Part shown: in pieces, positions 15,785 through 23,723 of the stretch | Layout: every line of letters begins with the position of its first letter | How positions within the stretch are numbered: the first letter of the stretch is position 1 | Assembly (NCBI RefSeq): GCF_000247475.1 | Contig: NZ_AHZC01000199.1 | Coordinates: 1 to 44,088 of the forward strand | DNA length: 44,088 nucleotides | Direction of reading: 5' to 3' | Source of the DNA: Rhizobium sp. PDO1-076 | GTDB taxonomy: Bacteria > Pseudomonadota > Alphaproteobacteria > Rhizobiales > Rhizobiaceae | Notes under the pieces: generated by a model | What the model saw: the letters and a program-made list of their open reading frames with translations, nothing else | Told to the model about the DNA's origin: nothing | Database searches by the model: none | Made by a program: the position numbers and the translations under genes

Positions 15785-16612
15785 TCAGATCGCTGCAAAC
15801 GCGTTGTTTTCAAACCCGCGAACGGCCTCGGCGGTGGCGGTCCGGCAAAGATCATCTGCCGCCGGCTCGACAGCCGCGATGCGGGTAACAGTCACCGGAT
15901 TGGGCGCATAGACCGGGTTGGGATCGAGCGGATGCGGGCAATTGGAAAAGCCGACGATCATGTCCATCTCGGCGCGCAACTCGACATAGTCGCCATCCGC
16001 CACGAGATCAGGCTTCCAGAGGAACTTGCCTTCGGCGTCAACACGCACCGGCGCAAACAGCGCAAGCGCCGCCGGGATGTCACGCTTGTCGAGGCCAGCC
16101 TTGGTCGTCAGCAGTACGAGATTGTCGCGCGTATTGCGCAATGCCGGACCATTGGCACCCGCATATTTCTGAGCATTCGACGCGGTCGTCGAACCGCCCA
16201 TCAGGCAGTCATGTGCGCCCGACGAATCCTCGACGATCGAGAACATCACCTTGCCCATGTCGGAGAAGATCACCCGGCCCTTGCCGAGCCCGGTCGTCCA
16301 CTGCACTTTGACCGTATCCGGCAGGTTCATGCGCTCGGTCGTATCGACAGCGTTCCAGGCGACGACGGAGACAGTCGAGTGACCCTGATCGAGCGCGATG
16401 CGCAAGACCTCGTTGGTCCTGACACGGGTTGACCAGTACCAGCCACCCGGAATGACCTCGCGGTGCAGGATAGCGCTGTCCGCGATCGCAGGCGCCGGTT
16501 TCTCGCTCTTGGCCGGCAAGGCCTTCGGGGCAAATTCAAGCCCCTTCTTCTGATGCTCTTCGTAGCGCGCACGGTTTTCGGCGATTTCTTCGGGGGAACG
16601 TCTGATATGCAC
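15785..16612 (-). CDS. cgdA: Carboxyguanidine deiminase subunit, UAAP1 type (DUF1989)
   Basis: A 275-residue DUF1989 protein of the UAAP1 group. It begins with IRRSPEEIAENRARYEEHQ, a helical N-terminal extension, then the core: VIPGGWYWSTRVRTNEVLRI, FSDMGKVMFSIVEDSSGAHD, CLMGGSTT, and FSNCPHPLDPNPVYAPNPV. The Cys/His residues in AHDCLMGG and SNCPHP are the likely metal ligands. With UAAP2, encoded 14 bases downstream, it should form the heteromeric carboxyguanidine deiminase. It lies between the transporter ATPase gene and UAAP2. Finding the UAAP pair together with a guanidine-I riboswitch argues for guanidine rather than urea as the operon's substrate. Confidence 0.88.
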   Translation of the reverse strand: MHIRRSPEEIAENRARYEEHQKKGLEFAPKALPAKSEKPAPAIADSAILHREVIPGGWYWSTRVRTNEVLRIALDQGHSTVSVVAWNAVDTTERMNLPDTVKVQWTTGLGKGRVIFSDMGKVMFSIVEDSSGAHDCLMGGSTTASNAQKYAGANGPALRNTRDNLVLLTTKAGLDKRDIPAALALFAPVRVDAEGKFLWKPDLVADGDYVELRAEMDMIVGFSNCPHPLDPNPVYAPNPVTVTRIAAVEPAADDLCRTATAEAVRGFENNAFAAI

Positions 16613-16650
16613 GGTTCGTCTCCTATCATCGGATGGCCGGGTCGTCCCGG

Positions 16651-17439
16651 CTAGTGACCTTGGCTAGGAACCGGGCCGTCCCGGTCGGGTCGAATGAGAG
16701 AGGCCTCGCCCGCCTTGCGGGGTGGCCAGATGGTTATGTCCTTGGTGATATTGGCGCCGTAGCGCAGCTTTTCCTCGGGCCGGTCGCGCGGTCGCTCGAA
16801 GGCAACGACCCGCGTCGCCAAAGTGAAGGCCTCGCGCATGTCATGCGTGACCATGACCACGGTCATCGGCGCGTCATGCCAGAGACGTTTCATCAGCACA
16901 TGGATCTCGGCTCGGATGCCCGGATCGAGTGCACCGAAGGGTTCGTCGAGCAGCAGCACCTTCGGCCGCATGACCAGCGCCTGGGCAAGCGCAAGCCGCT
17001 GCTGCATCCCGCCGGAAAGCTGGGCCGGATACTTGTCTTCGGAACCCGAAAGGCCGACGGCCGCGATCATCGCACGGGCCTCTTCGACCGCCTGCCGCCG
17101 TGCCGCGCCAAACAGTCTGGCGCTCAGCCGCGCCGCCCTGAGTTCCTTGCCGAGCAGCACATTGCCGAGCACGGTCAGGTGCGGAAACACCGAATACCGC
17201 TGAAAGACGACGCCGCGATCCGGCCCCGGCTCCGCCGGCAAAGGCTCGCCGTCGAGCAGGATCGTGCCACGGGTCGGACGCTCCTGCCCGAGCAGCATGC
17301 GCAGGAAGGTGGTCTTGCCGCAGCCGGATGGACCGACCAGTGCCACGAAGGCGCGAGAAGCAATGTCGATCGACACGTTCTCCAGCACGATCTGGTCGCC
17401 ATATTCCTTCCAGACGTCCTTGATGCTGATCGCGCTCAT
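16651..17439 (-). CDS. ABC transporter ATP-binding protein, NitT/TauT type (guanidine operon)
   Basis: A 262-residue ATPase with Walker A GPSGCGKTTF, signature LSGGMQQRLALAQAL, Walker B LLLDEPFGALD and switch His in VTHDMREAF. I start it at the ATG at 17439, which overlaps the permease stop by ATGA; a longer in-frame form runs back into the permease gene and is rejected. The type is that of the nitrate/taurine/urea-carboxylase-linked importers, without a TOBE domain. It would drive uptake of guanidine or a guanidine-yielding compound. It precedes UAAP1 by 38 bases. Confidence 0.9.
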   Translation of the reverse strand: MSAISIKDVWKEYGDQIVLENVSIDIASRAFVALVGPSGCGKTTFLRMLLGQERPTRGTILLDGEPLPAEPGPDRGVVFQRYSVFPHLTVLGNVLLGKELRAARLSARLFGAARRQAVEEARAMIAAVGLSGSEDKYPAQLSGGMQQRLALAQALVMRPKVLLLDEPFGALDPGIRAEIHVLMKRLWHDAPMTVVMVTHDMREAFTLATRVVAFERPRDRPEEKLRYGANITKDITIWPPRKAGEASLIRPDRDGPVPSQGH

Positions 17440-18254
17440 GCCTGCTTCTCCAGGTCCGACCAGGGGAAGACAGCGACGCGCACGCGGTCGAGCAGGTAAT
17501 CGGTCAACACGGCAAGCAGCGTGATCCACAGCACGTAAGGAAAGATCACATCCATCGCCAGATAACGGCGAACCAGGAAGATCCGGTAACCGAGACCGCT
17601 GTCGGACGAGATCGCCTCCGCTGCGATCAGAAACAGCCATGCAGGCCCAAGCTGCAGGCGCAGGCAGGTCAAAAGCCGTGGCAGGACCTGCGGCAGCACG
17701 ACACGCAAGCCGATCTGCCAGGAATTGCCGCCCAGCGTCTCGGCCTTGATGATCTGCTCGCGCGGCAATTCCAGCGCTTTCAAGGCCAGATCGCGGATCA
17801 TGATCGGCGCAACCCCGATGACGATCAACGTCACCTTGGAGGCTTCGCCAAGTCCCATCACGATGAACAGGATCGGCAGCAGCGCCAAAGGCGGCACCAT
17901 CGAGACCGCAGCGACAAATGGCGCCAGCAGTGAACGCACATAGGGCAGCATGCCGATCAGCAAGCCGATGATCAGCGCAATCAGCGTCGAGATGCCGAGC
18001 CCGGCAGACAGGCGCAGCAGGCTCGCCAAGGTATCGGCCCAGAGAATGTAATCGCCCGTGCGCGGATCGGCGACAAAGGCCAGCCGGTTGATCGCCTCGG
18101 CAAAGCCGGCAAAGCCCGGCAAGAGCTTGTCATTGGCATTGTCGGCAAGCCGCGCTGCCGAGCCCATTGCATAGGCGATCAGCACAAGGGCGAAAGGCGC
18201 AAGCGTCAGCGCCAGACGGGCACCATTGCTCGGTCGCGCATTGATCCAGCGCAT
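17436..18254 (-). CDS. ABC transporter permease, NitT/TauT type (guanidine operon)
   Basis: A 272-residue inner-membrane permease from the ATG at 18254. That start is favoured over the in-frame ATG at 18269 because GGAGG lies eight bases before it. Hydrophobic segments begin at about residue 15 (LALTLAPFALVLIAYAMG), with others near 85-110 and 120-145. The cytoplasmic EAA-like loop includes QIIKAETLGGNSWQIGLRV. The family is that of SsuC/TauC/NrtB permeases. It is followed with ATGA overlap by the ATPase gene and preceded by the binding-protein gene across a 62-bp gap holding a hairpin. Confidence 0.87.
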   Translation of the reverse strand: MRWINARPSNGARLALTLAPFALVLIAYAMGSAARLADNANDKLLPGFAGFAEAINRLAFVADPRTGDYILWADTLASLLRLSAGLGISTLIALIIGLLIGMLPYVRSLLAPFVAAVSMVPPLALLPILFIVMGLGEASKVTLIVIGVAPIMIRDLALKALELPREQIIKAETLGGNSWQIGLRVVLPQVLPRLLTCLRLQLGPAWLFLIAAEAISSDSGLGYRIFLVRRYLAMDVIFPYVLWITLLAVLTDYLLDRVRVAVFPWSDLEKQA

Positions 18255-18284
18255 CGGGGAAACCTCCATCGAAGACAGCCAGGA

Positions 18285-18307
18285 GGCCGGGTGAAAAAAT
18301 CCCGGCC
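18285..18307 (-). terminator. Intercistronic hairpin after the guanidine-operon binding protein
   Basis: Seven-base perfect stem GGCCGGG / CCCGGCC around a nine-base A/T-rich loop, just downstream of the binding-protein stop and upstream of the permease ribosome site. It probably acts as a 3'-end stabiliser or partial attenuator rather than a full terminator. Confidence 0.45.
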
Positions 18308-18316
18308 GCGCTGAAC

Positions 18317-19390
18317 TCAGAGCGCGCCCTTGGCGGCTGCATCCATGTAGGTGGCGGTGAAGCGGAACTTAACGTTGCCCTTGTCACCGAGAACCGCGCC
18401 ATCCGGCATCTCGATGCCGATCACGTCGGCGGATGCCGCACCGCTGCCGAGCAGGCCCTTCTCGAACAGGAAGGCACGCACCAGATCCATCGTCTTGGAG
18501 AGGTCCGGCGATGTGGTGAAGGCAACCGCGTCGGCGGCCTTGTCGAACAGTTTGGTCGCCGCCATTTGCGCTTCGAAACCGGCAAGGTCGGTGCCGGAGG
18601 CAGCACCCATTGCCGAGCGCGCCGCCTTGCCTTCATCCGTGTCGGCGGTCATCACCGCCATCGTGTCATACCAGATACCGGCCAGCGCCTTGCCGAAATC
18701 GGGATTGTCCTTCAGCACGTCGGAATTGGCGACCATCAGGTCGATGATTTCTCCGGGGATCTGCGAACTGTCGAACACCTTCTTGGCGGAAGGTTCTTCC
18801 ATGATGCTGGCAACCAGCGGATTCCAGGTCACGACAGCGGTGACGTCATCGGCCTTGTAGGCACCGACCATGTCGGCGTCCGACGTATTGACCACCTTCA
18901 CGTCGCGTTCCGACGAACCGATCGTCTCGAGCGCACGCGCCAGGAGATAGTGCGACACGGAAAATTCGACCAAGTTGACGTTCGAGCCCTTGATGTCCTC
19001 AAGCTTGTCCTTGTCTTTCAGGATGATTGCATCATTGCCACTTGAGAAGTCGCCGACGATGACGGCGGTCGTATCGACACCACCGGCGGCCGGGATCGAC
19101 AGGCCGTCCATATTGGTCAGCGTTACCGCGTCGAAGGCGCCGGCAGTGTACTGGTTCATCGATTCAACATAGTCGTTGAACTGCGTCACCTCGATAGTGA
19201 TGCCGTATTTGTCGGCCCACTTCTTCACGATGCCCGTGTCACTGGCATAGCCCCACGGCATCCAGCCGACGTAGATCGACCAGGCAACCTTGAAATCCTT
19301 CTTCGCTTCGGCCTGTGCCGGACCAAGACCGGACAGCGCGATGACTGATGTCAACGCGGCGATGGAAAGAAGTTTCGAAAAAGTCTGCAT
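18317..19390 (-). CDS. ABC transporter substrate-binding protein of the urea/guanidine carboxylase region
   Basis: A 357-residue periplasmic protein with a Sec signal peptide (residues 1-26, hydrophobic core AALTSVIALSGLG, cleavage after AQA). The mature part starts with FKVAWSIYVGWMPWGYA, the signature of NitT/TauT-like binding proteins encoded beside urea carboxylases. The ATG at 19390 has AGGGG seven bases before it. As first gene after the guanidine-I riboswitch, its expression should rise with guanidine. The ligand is inferred to be guanidine or a close relative; direct binding has to be assumed from context. Confidence 0.88.
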   Translation of the reverse strand: MQTFSKLLSIAALTSVIALSGLGPAQAEAKKDFKVAWSIYVGWMPWGYASDTGIVKKWADKYGITIEVTQFNDYVESMNQYTAGAFDAVTLTNMDGLSIPAAGGVDTTAVIVGDFSSGNDAIILKDKDKLEDIKGSNVNLVEFSVSHYLLARALETIGSSERDVKVVNTSDADMVGAYKADDVTAVVTWNPLVASIMEEPSAKKVFDSSQIPGEIIDLMVANSDVLKDNPDFGKALAGIWYDTMAVMTADTDEGKAARSAMGAASGTDLAGFEAQMAATKLFDKAADAVAFTTSPDLSKTMDLVRAFLFEKGLLGSGAASADVIGIEMPDGAVLGDKGNVKFRFTATYMDAAAKGAL

Positions 19391-19397
19391 TGAAATT

Positions 19398-19453
19398 CCC
19401 CTTTTTGTTTTGTCCAAAAAGGGATCGGCATAGACCAGCGCCGCCAATCCCTT
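19398..19453 (-). terminator. Riboswitch expression platform: intrinsic terminator and alternative SD-sequestering stem
   Basis: On the minus strand AAGGGAT-T-GGC (19453-19443) pairs with GCC-G-ATCCCTT (19429-19419), followed by a five-T run (19420-19416): an intrinsic terminator. The same CCCTTTTT strand (19423-19416) can instead pair with AAAAAGGG (19406-19399), which contains the Shine-Dalgarno of the binding-protein gene, across a nine-base loop. The two structures are mutually exclusive. Confidence 0.7.
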
Positions 19454-19564
19454 GGCTAACGAGGTCTCCCGGGCTTTTATCCCGCCGTGCATCCGACAAG
19501 GATGTCTCCCCTGCCGGTGGCAGCTCTCGGACCAGCATGCGCAACCGCACCGGAACCCTAGCCA
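19454..19564 (-). ncRNA. Guanidine-I riboswitch (ykkC class) aptamer
   Basis: The minus-strand RNA shows the class signature in order: CTAGGGTTCCG (19562-19552), CTGGTCCGAGAG (19534-19523), then GCACGGCGGGATAAAAGCCC and GGGAGA (19490-19465). A P1 helix forms from TGGCTA at the 5' end and TAGCCA at the 3' end, overlapping the start of the terminator by one base. It precedes a transporter, CgdAB, carboxylase and allophanate hydrolase, the known context for this riboswitch. Guanidine binding should stabilise the aptamer and let RNA polymerase read through. Confidence 0.95.
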
Positions 19565-19580
19565 CCAACTCGGATGTAAA

Positions 19581-19598
19581 AATGCAATCCGCATGCCA
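19581..19598 (-). promoter_or_regulatory. Sigma-54 (RpoN) promoter of the guanidine operon
   Basis: Minus strand reads TGGCATGCGGATTGCATT: one mismatch (C to T) from TGGCACG-N4-TTGCA, with correct GG-to-GC spacing of ten. The predicted start near 19572 falls about eight bases before the riboswitch P1 helix, so promoter and aptamer positions support each other. This would couple the operon to nitrogen control through an RpoN activator such as NtrC; no clear NtrC site is visible upstream. Confidence 0.75.
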
Positions 19599-19834
19599 TC
19601 TTAAAAAACATCATGAAATCAATGATACGGCAAACGGTCACATTCAATGTGCATACATTTTGGATAAATGCGGCATGCAAAGCCCAGTTTTTAAGCATGC
19701 ATTTCGACCTTTGCATCGATGCGGCAGCCCTCTCACCGCCTGTCATGGAGACAATTTTCCTGCCCGTGCGAGAAAGACTTGTGCTAGCGATTGCCCCGCC
19801 CCTTCACCGCTGACACCCGGGATCTTCGCACATC

Positions 19835-20983
19835 ATGACCAGCTTCGACTTCGACACCGTCCACGACCGCAAGCACACCGGCAGCAAGAAGTGGGCGCTC
19901 TACGGCGACGACATCCTGCCTATGTGGATTGCGGACATGGATTTCCCCGCACCGGGCCCGGTAATCGATGCGATGAAAAAGCGGATGAACCATCCGTTCT
20001 TCGGCTATTGCCTGCCGCAGGACGAGATCCGGTCGCGGATCGTCGCCGACATGGCCGAGAAATACGGTTGGCAGATTTCGGCCGACGACATCGTCTTTCT
20101 GCCCGGCGTCGAGGCGGGCTTCAACATGGCTTTGAATTCGGAGCTTGAAGCCGGCGACGGACTGCTGATCCAGACGCCGATCTACAATCCGATCCTGACG
20201 GCCCACAAGCACTGGGGCCTGACATCTGTCGAGGCGCCGCTGATGCCGAGCCAAGCCGGCTATGTCATCGATGAGGAAGTCCTGGAAGCCGGATTCGCCC
20301 GTTCGAAAGCCTTCCTCTTCTGTAATCCGCACAATCCGACCGGCAAGGTCTTCACCGCCACGGAACTGGCCCTGATCGCCGATGCCTGCATTCGCCACGA
20401 CCTGCTGCTGATTTCCGACGAGATCCATTGCGAACTTGTTTTCGACGACCGCAAGCACATTCCGATCGCCTCCCTGTCACCGGATATTGCCAAGCGGACC
20501 GTGACCCTGATGTCGGCCAGCAAGACCTACAACATCGCCGGCCTGAAGACATCCTTCGCCATCGTCCAGGACCCTGCCCTTCGCCAGCGGGTCAACGCCG
20601 CCCGCAGCGGCCTGGTCGACAGCGTCAACGTTTTCGGTCTGCAAGCAACATTGGCCGCCTACGAAAGCGCAGGTGAATGGCGGAAGCAAATGATCGCCTA
20701 CCTCGAAGGCAACCGCGACTACCTGCAGGCCGAGATCGCCAGGCGTTTCCCCAAAATCCGCATGATTGCTGCCGAAAGCACATATCTCGCCTGGCTGGAC
20801 TGCTCGGCGCTCGATCTGCCTGATGCTCCGCAGCGCTTCTTCCTCGACAAGGGCAAGGTGGCCTTCAGTGCCGGCTCGGATTTCGGGGCGGACTACACCC
20901 ATTATCTGCGCATCAATTTCGGCTGCCCGCGTTCGCTGATCACCGAGGGTCTTGACCGAATGGAAGCGGCGCTGAAGGGCTGA
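19835..20983 (+). CDS. patB: PatB/MalY-type aminotransferase (cystathionine beta-lyase)
   Basis: A 382-residue class I/II PLP enzyme. MWIADMDFPAP (residues 30-40) is the PatB/MalY hallmark. The cofactor site is D195 in ISDEIHCE and the Schiff-base lysine K230 in SASKTYNIAGLK; NPHNPTG (164-170) and a C-terminal arginine in LRINFG complete it. It cleaves C-S bonds in cystathionine or related beta-thio amino acids in the cytoplasm, giving pyruvate, ammonia and a thiol. The gene is divergent from the guanidine operon across about 270 bp and convergent with the DgoR-like regulator, so it appears monocistronic. Some relatives act as plain aminotransferases. Confidence 0.88.
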   Translation: MTSFDFDTVHDRKHTGSKKWALYGDDILPMWIADMDFPAPGPVIDAMKKRMNHPFFGYCLPQDEIRSRIVADMAEKYGWQISADDIVFLPGVEAGFNMALNSELEAGDGLLIQTPIYNPILTAHKHWGLTSVEAPLMPSQAGYVIDEEVLEAGFARSKAFLFCNPHNPTGKVFTATELALIADACIRHDLLLISDEIHCELVFDDRKHIPIASLSPDIAKRTVTLMSASKTYNIAGLKTSFAIVQDPALRQRVNAARSGLVDSVNVFGLQATLAAYESAGEWRKQMIAYLEGNRDYLQAEIARRFPKIRMIAAESTYLAWLDCSALDLPDAPQRFFLDKGKVAFSAGSDFGADYTHYLRINFGCPRSLITEGLDRMEAALKG

Positions 20984-21007
20984 ACCAAAGAGCTCTCTGC
21001 CGCATTC

Positions 21008-21742
21008 CTAAAGAAGCAGCGCCATGGCGCAGTCATGCGCGATCGTATCGAGCATGGCATCGCGGGCGCCAGCCTCGTCGCCGTATTCGATGCGCGTCAC
21101 CAGGGCACGGTGCTTGTCGAGAAACGGCAGAAGCGCCTCTTCGTCCGGTTGCCGCACCAGCCGCTGATAAGCGAAGGCATGCGACAGTTCGATCACGCCG
21201 TAAAGCGCCCGCAAAAACGGATTGTGCGCGGCATCCGCGATAATCCGGTGCAGTTCGAAATCGGCCAGGACAAAGTTCTGCGCCGAGGAAAGCGATGTTT
21301 CCATCTGCCGGATCCAGTAGAGCATCAGGCGGATCTGGTCGGCCGAACGACGCTTGGCGGCCTGGCCCGCAGCCAGCGGCTCCAGCGCCCGGCGCACCTC
21401 CTGCATGCCGGTAAGGAACTCTTCGTCCGCCGGCGCCTCGAGATGCCAGGCCAGCACCTGGGGGTCATACAGGTTCCACCGGTTTCTCTGGGAAACCTTT
21501 GTCCCGACCTTTGGCCGCGCCTCCAGCAGACCCTTGGCCTCGAGCGTTTTCAAGGCCTCGCGCAGGACGGTGCGGGACACCTCGAAATCGACCATCAGCT
21601 CGGCATCGTTCGGCAGCACCGAACCGATCGCATAGCGACCGGAGATCACGCCGGCGCCGATTTCATTGATCACATGCGAATGGAAGTTTCGTGCCGTCGA
21701 CCGCCCGGACAGGGAGCGAAGAAGGCTCCCCGGCTCGCTCAT
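21008..21742 (-). CDS. GntR-family regulator, FadR/DgoR-like
   Basis: A 244-residue regulator. The ATG at 21742 overlaps the YjfF-type permease stop by ATGA, so I prefer it to an upstream in-frame start. The winged helix-turn-helix covers about residues 20-80 (LPNDAELMVDFEVSRTVLRE, GLLEARPKVGTKV). The junction RWNLYDPQVLAWH is characteristic of DgoR-like sugar-acid regulators, and an FCD domain follows to the end. Being the last gene of the sugar transporter operon, it probably regulates that operon in response to the imported sugar or a sugar-acid derivative. Confidence 0.85.
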   Translation of the reverse strand: MSEPGSLLRSLSGRSTARNFHSHVINEIGAGVISGRYAIGSVLPNDAELMVDFEVSRTVLREALKTLEAKGLLEARPKVGTKVSQRNRWNLYDPQVLAWHLEAPADEEFLTGMQEVRRALEPLAAGQAAKRRSADQIRLMLYWIRQMETSLSSAQNFVLADFELHRIIADAAHNPFLRALYGVIELSHAFAYQRLVRQPDEEALLPFLDKHRALVTRIEYGDEAGARDAMLDTIAHDCAMALLL

Positions 21743-22719
21743 GCGGGGCCTTTCTTCAATCGCGAACGTCCGGAATGCGCGCTGAAGACGAGCTTTTGAA
21801 GCAAGATGAACATGAACAGCAGGAACCCGATGGCAATTTTGGTCCACCAGCTGGAGAGCGTGCCGTCAAAGACGATATAGGTCTGGACGAGGCCCTGCAG
21901 CATGACCCCGATCAGGGTTCCGAAAATGAACCCGTAACCGCCCGTCAACAGGGTCCCGCCTATCACCACGGCTGCAATCGAGTCAAGTTCGATACCGACG
22001 GCCGCCAAGGGATAACCGGCCGATGTGTAGAGCGAATAGACGATGCCCGCCAGGCCGCCGAGGAACGATGACAGCGCATAGATGCCGACCGTCACGCGCC
22101 CCGTTGGAACCCCCATCAATGAGGCCGAGGTCGCATTGCCGCCGATCGCATAGACATAGGAACCAAAGCGGGTCTTGTGTGCGATCAGGCCACAGATCAC
22201 GAACGTCGCCAGCATCAGCATGCCGATGAAGCTCAACCGCCCGCCGCCCGGTAGCTTGAAATAGAGCGTCGAGATTGTCCGGTAGAACTCGTGGTCGATC
22301 GGGATCGAATCCTGGGTCAGCACCGAAGCGAGGCCACGAGCGAGAAACATGCCGGCGAGCGTCACGATAAACGGCGGCACCTGCAGAAAATGGATGACGG
22401 CTCCCATGCCGGCGCCAAACGATGCCGCCAGGACCAGAACGATGGCGAAGACCAGCAGCGGATGCAGGCCGAGCCAGGAAATCAGGATGGCGGTCACCAC
22501 GCCGGTCAAGCCGATGATCGCACCGACGGAGAGGTCGATACCGCCCGACAGGATGACAAAAGTGGCGCCAACGGCGGCAATGCCGAGAAAGGCATTGTCG
22601 GTGAGGAAATTGCCGAACACCCGGGTCGACCACATGCCCGGATACTGGAAGATGCACAGCGCATAGGCGATGATGAAGATCAGGGTCGTGGCGGCGAGCG
22701 GGCGATAGCGCGGGTTCAT
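21739..22719 (-). CDS. yjfF: Sugar ABC transporter permease, YjfF-like
   Basis: A 326-residue ribose/galactofuranose-type permease with eight or more hydrophobic segments. Family motifs include GIDLSVGAIIGLTG (about 60-73), PPFIVTLAGMFLARGL (about 115-130), and VVIGGTLLTGGYG near residue 255. It pairs with the YtfT-like permease, whose stop it overlaps by ATGA. In E. coli YtfQRT-YjfF imports galactofuranose; in rhizobia the same four-gene arrangement may carry other sugars. Confidence 0.85.
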   Translation of the reverse strand: MNPRYRPLAATTLIFIIAYALCIFQYPGMWSTRVFGNFLTDNAFLGIAAVGATFVILSGGIDLSVGAIIGLTGVVTAILISWLGLHPLLVFAIVLVLAASFGAGMGAVIHFLQVPPFIVTLAGMFLARGLASVLTQDSIPIDHEFYRTISTLYFKLPGGGRLSFIGMLMLATFVICGLIAHKTRFGSYVYAIGGNATSASLMGVPTGRVTVGIYALSSFLGGLAGIVYSLYTSAGYPLAAVGIELDSIAAVVIGGTLLTGGYGFIFGTLIGVMLQGLVQTYIVFDGTLSSWWTKIAIGFLLFMFILLQKLVFSAHSGRSRLKKGPA

Positions 22720-23723
22720 CGTGTCTGTTCCGAAGTCTGTCTGGGGCCGAACTTGCGACCGAGGGCCTGGGCGATGCGCGCCGACTGCAGGACGAGGATG
22801 ATGATGATCATGCCGGCCTTGACGATGAGGTTGAACTCAGGCGGGAAACCGGAGACCAGCACGCCCGTGTTCATCGCCTGGATGATGACGGCACCAAGCA
22901 CCGACATCGGAATGGAAAAGCGTCCGCCGAGCAGCGACGTGCCACCGATGACAACGGCAAGGATGGCATCGAGTTCAAGCCAGAGTCCGGCATTGTTGGC
23001 ATCAGCACCACGGATGTCGGCGGCTGCGATAATCCCGGCGATCGCCGCGCAGAAGCCGCCGAAGGCGTAGATCGACAGGATCAGCATCTGGCTGCGCAGG
23101 CCGGTATAGTTGGCGGCAGACAGATTGGTGCCGATCGCCTCGATGAAGAGACCGATCGCCGTGCGGCGCATGACGATATGCGCGATGATCATCAGGACGA
23201 TCGCAATGACCGCCGGCATCGGAAGCCCGAGCACCGATCCCGTGCCGACAAAGATCAGAGCCGGATCGGAGAAAGTAACGATCGACCCCTCGGTGATCAG
23301 CTGCGCCACACCGCGTCCGGCGACCATCAGCACCAGCGTCGCGACAAAGGGCTGGATACCGAGATAGGCGACAAGCGCGCCGTTCCACAAGCCGCAGACA
23401 ATGCCGCAGGCAAGTGCCGCCGCGAGGATAACGATAAGCGGTTGCCCGGCAACAGCAAAGGTCGCGGCCACGGCGCCGGCCACCGCCATTACCGCGCCGA
23501 CCGAGAGATCGACGCCCTTGGTGGCGATGATCGCCGTCATGCCGATCGCAAGGATCGCTACCGGCGCCCCGCGATTGATCACGTCGATCATGCTGCCGAA
23601 CAGGCGGCCATCTTTCCAGGTGACGTCGAAGAAGCCCGGAAAAACGATCCAGTTGAACAGCAGCACACCGGCAAGCGCCAGCAGTTGCGGCGAAATGATG
23701 CGGGAGAACTGTAGTCTTTTCAT
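22716..23723 (-). CDS. ytfT: Sugar ABC transporter permease, YtfT-like
   Basis: A 335-residue inner-membrane permease. It shows GVDLSVGAVMAVAGAVAAT (about 69-87), LGIQPFVATLVLMVAGRG (about 116-133) and LDAILAVVIGGTSLLGGRF (about 250-268), the conserved spots of the RbsC/YtfT family. Start and stop both overlap neighbours by ATGA, which fixes it in the order ATPase, YtfT, YjfF, regulator. The second permease indicates a heterodimeric channel, as in the E. coli galactofuranose system. Confidence 0.87.
   Translation of the reverse strand: MKRLQFSRIISPQLLALAGVLLFNWIVFPGFFDVTWKDGRLFGSMIDVINRGAPVAILAIGMTAIIATKGVDLSVGAVMAVAGAVAATFAVAGQPLIVILAAALACGIVCGLWNGALVAYLGIQPFVATLVLMVAGRGVAQLITEGSIVTFSDPALIFVGTGSVLGLPMPAVIAIVLMIIAHIVMRRTAIGLFIEAIGTNLSAANYTGLRSQMLILSIYAFGGFCAAIAGIIAAADIRGADANNAGLWLELDAILAVVIGGTSLLGGRFSIPMSVLGAVIIQAMNTGVLVSGFPPEFNLIVKAGMIIIILVLQSARIAQALGRKFGPRQTSEQTR

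Noticed and set aside
9561..16612. Plain urea amidolyase (urea carboxylase plus allophanate hydrolase) pathway
   Set aside because: Domain content alone allows it, but the guanidine-I riboswitch and the UAAP1/UAAP2 pair in the same operon fit guanidine better. The carboxylase specificity itself cannot be read by eye.
19599..19834. NtrC sites upstream of the guanidine operon
   Set aside because: Several TGCA-containing partial dyads occur (for example around 19698-19715), but none matches the NtrC consensus well enough to call.
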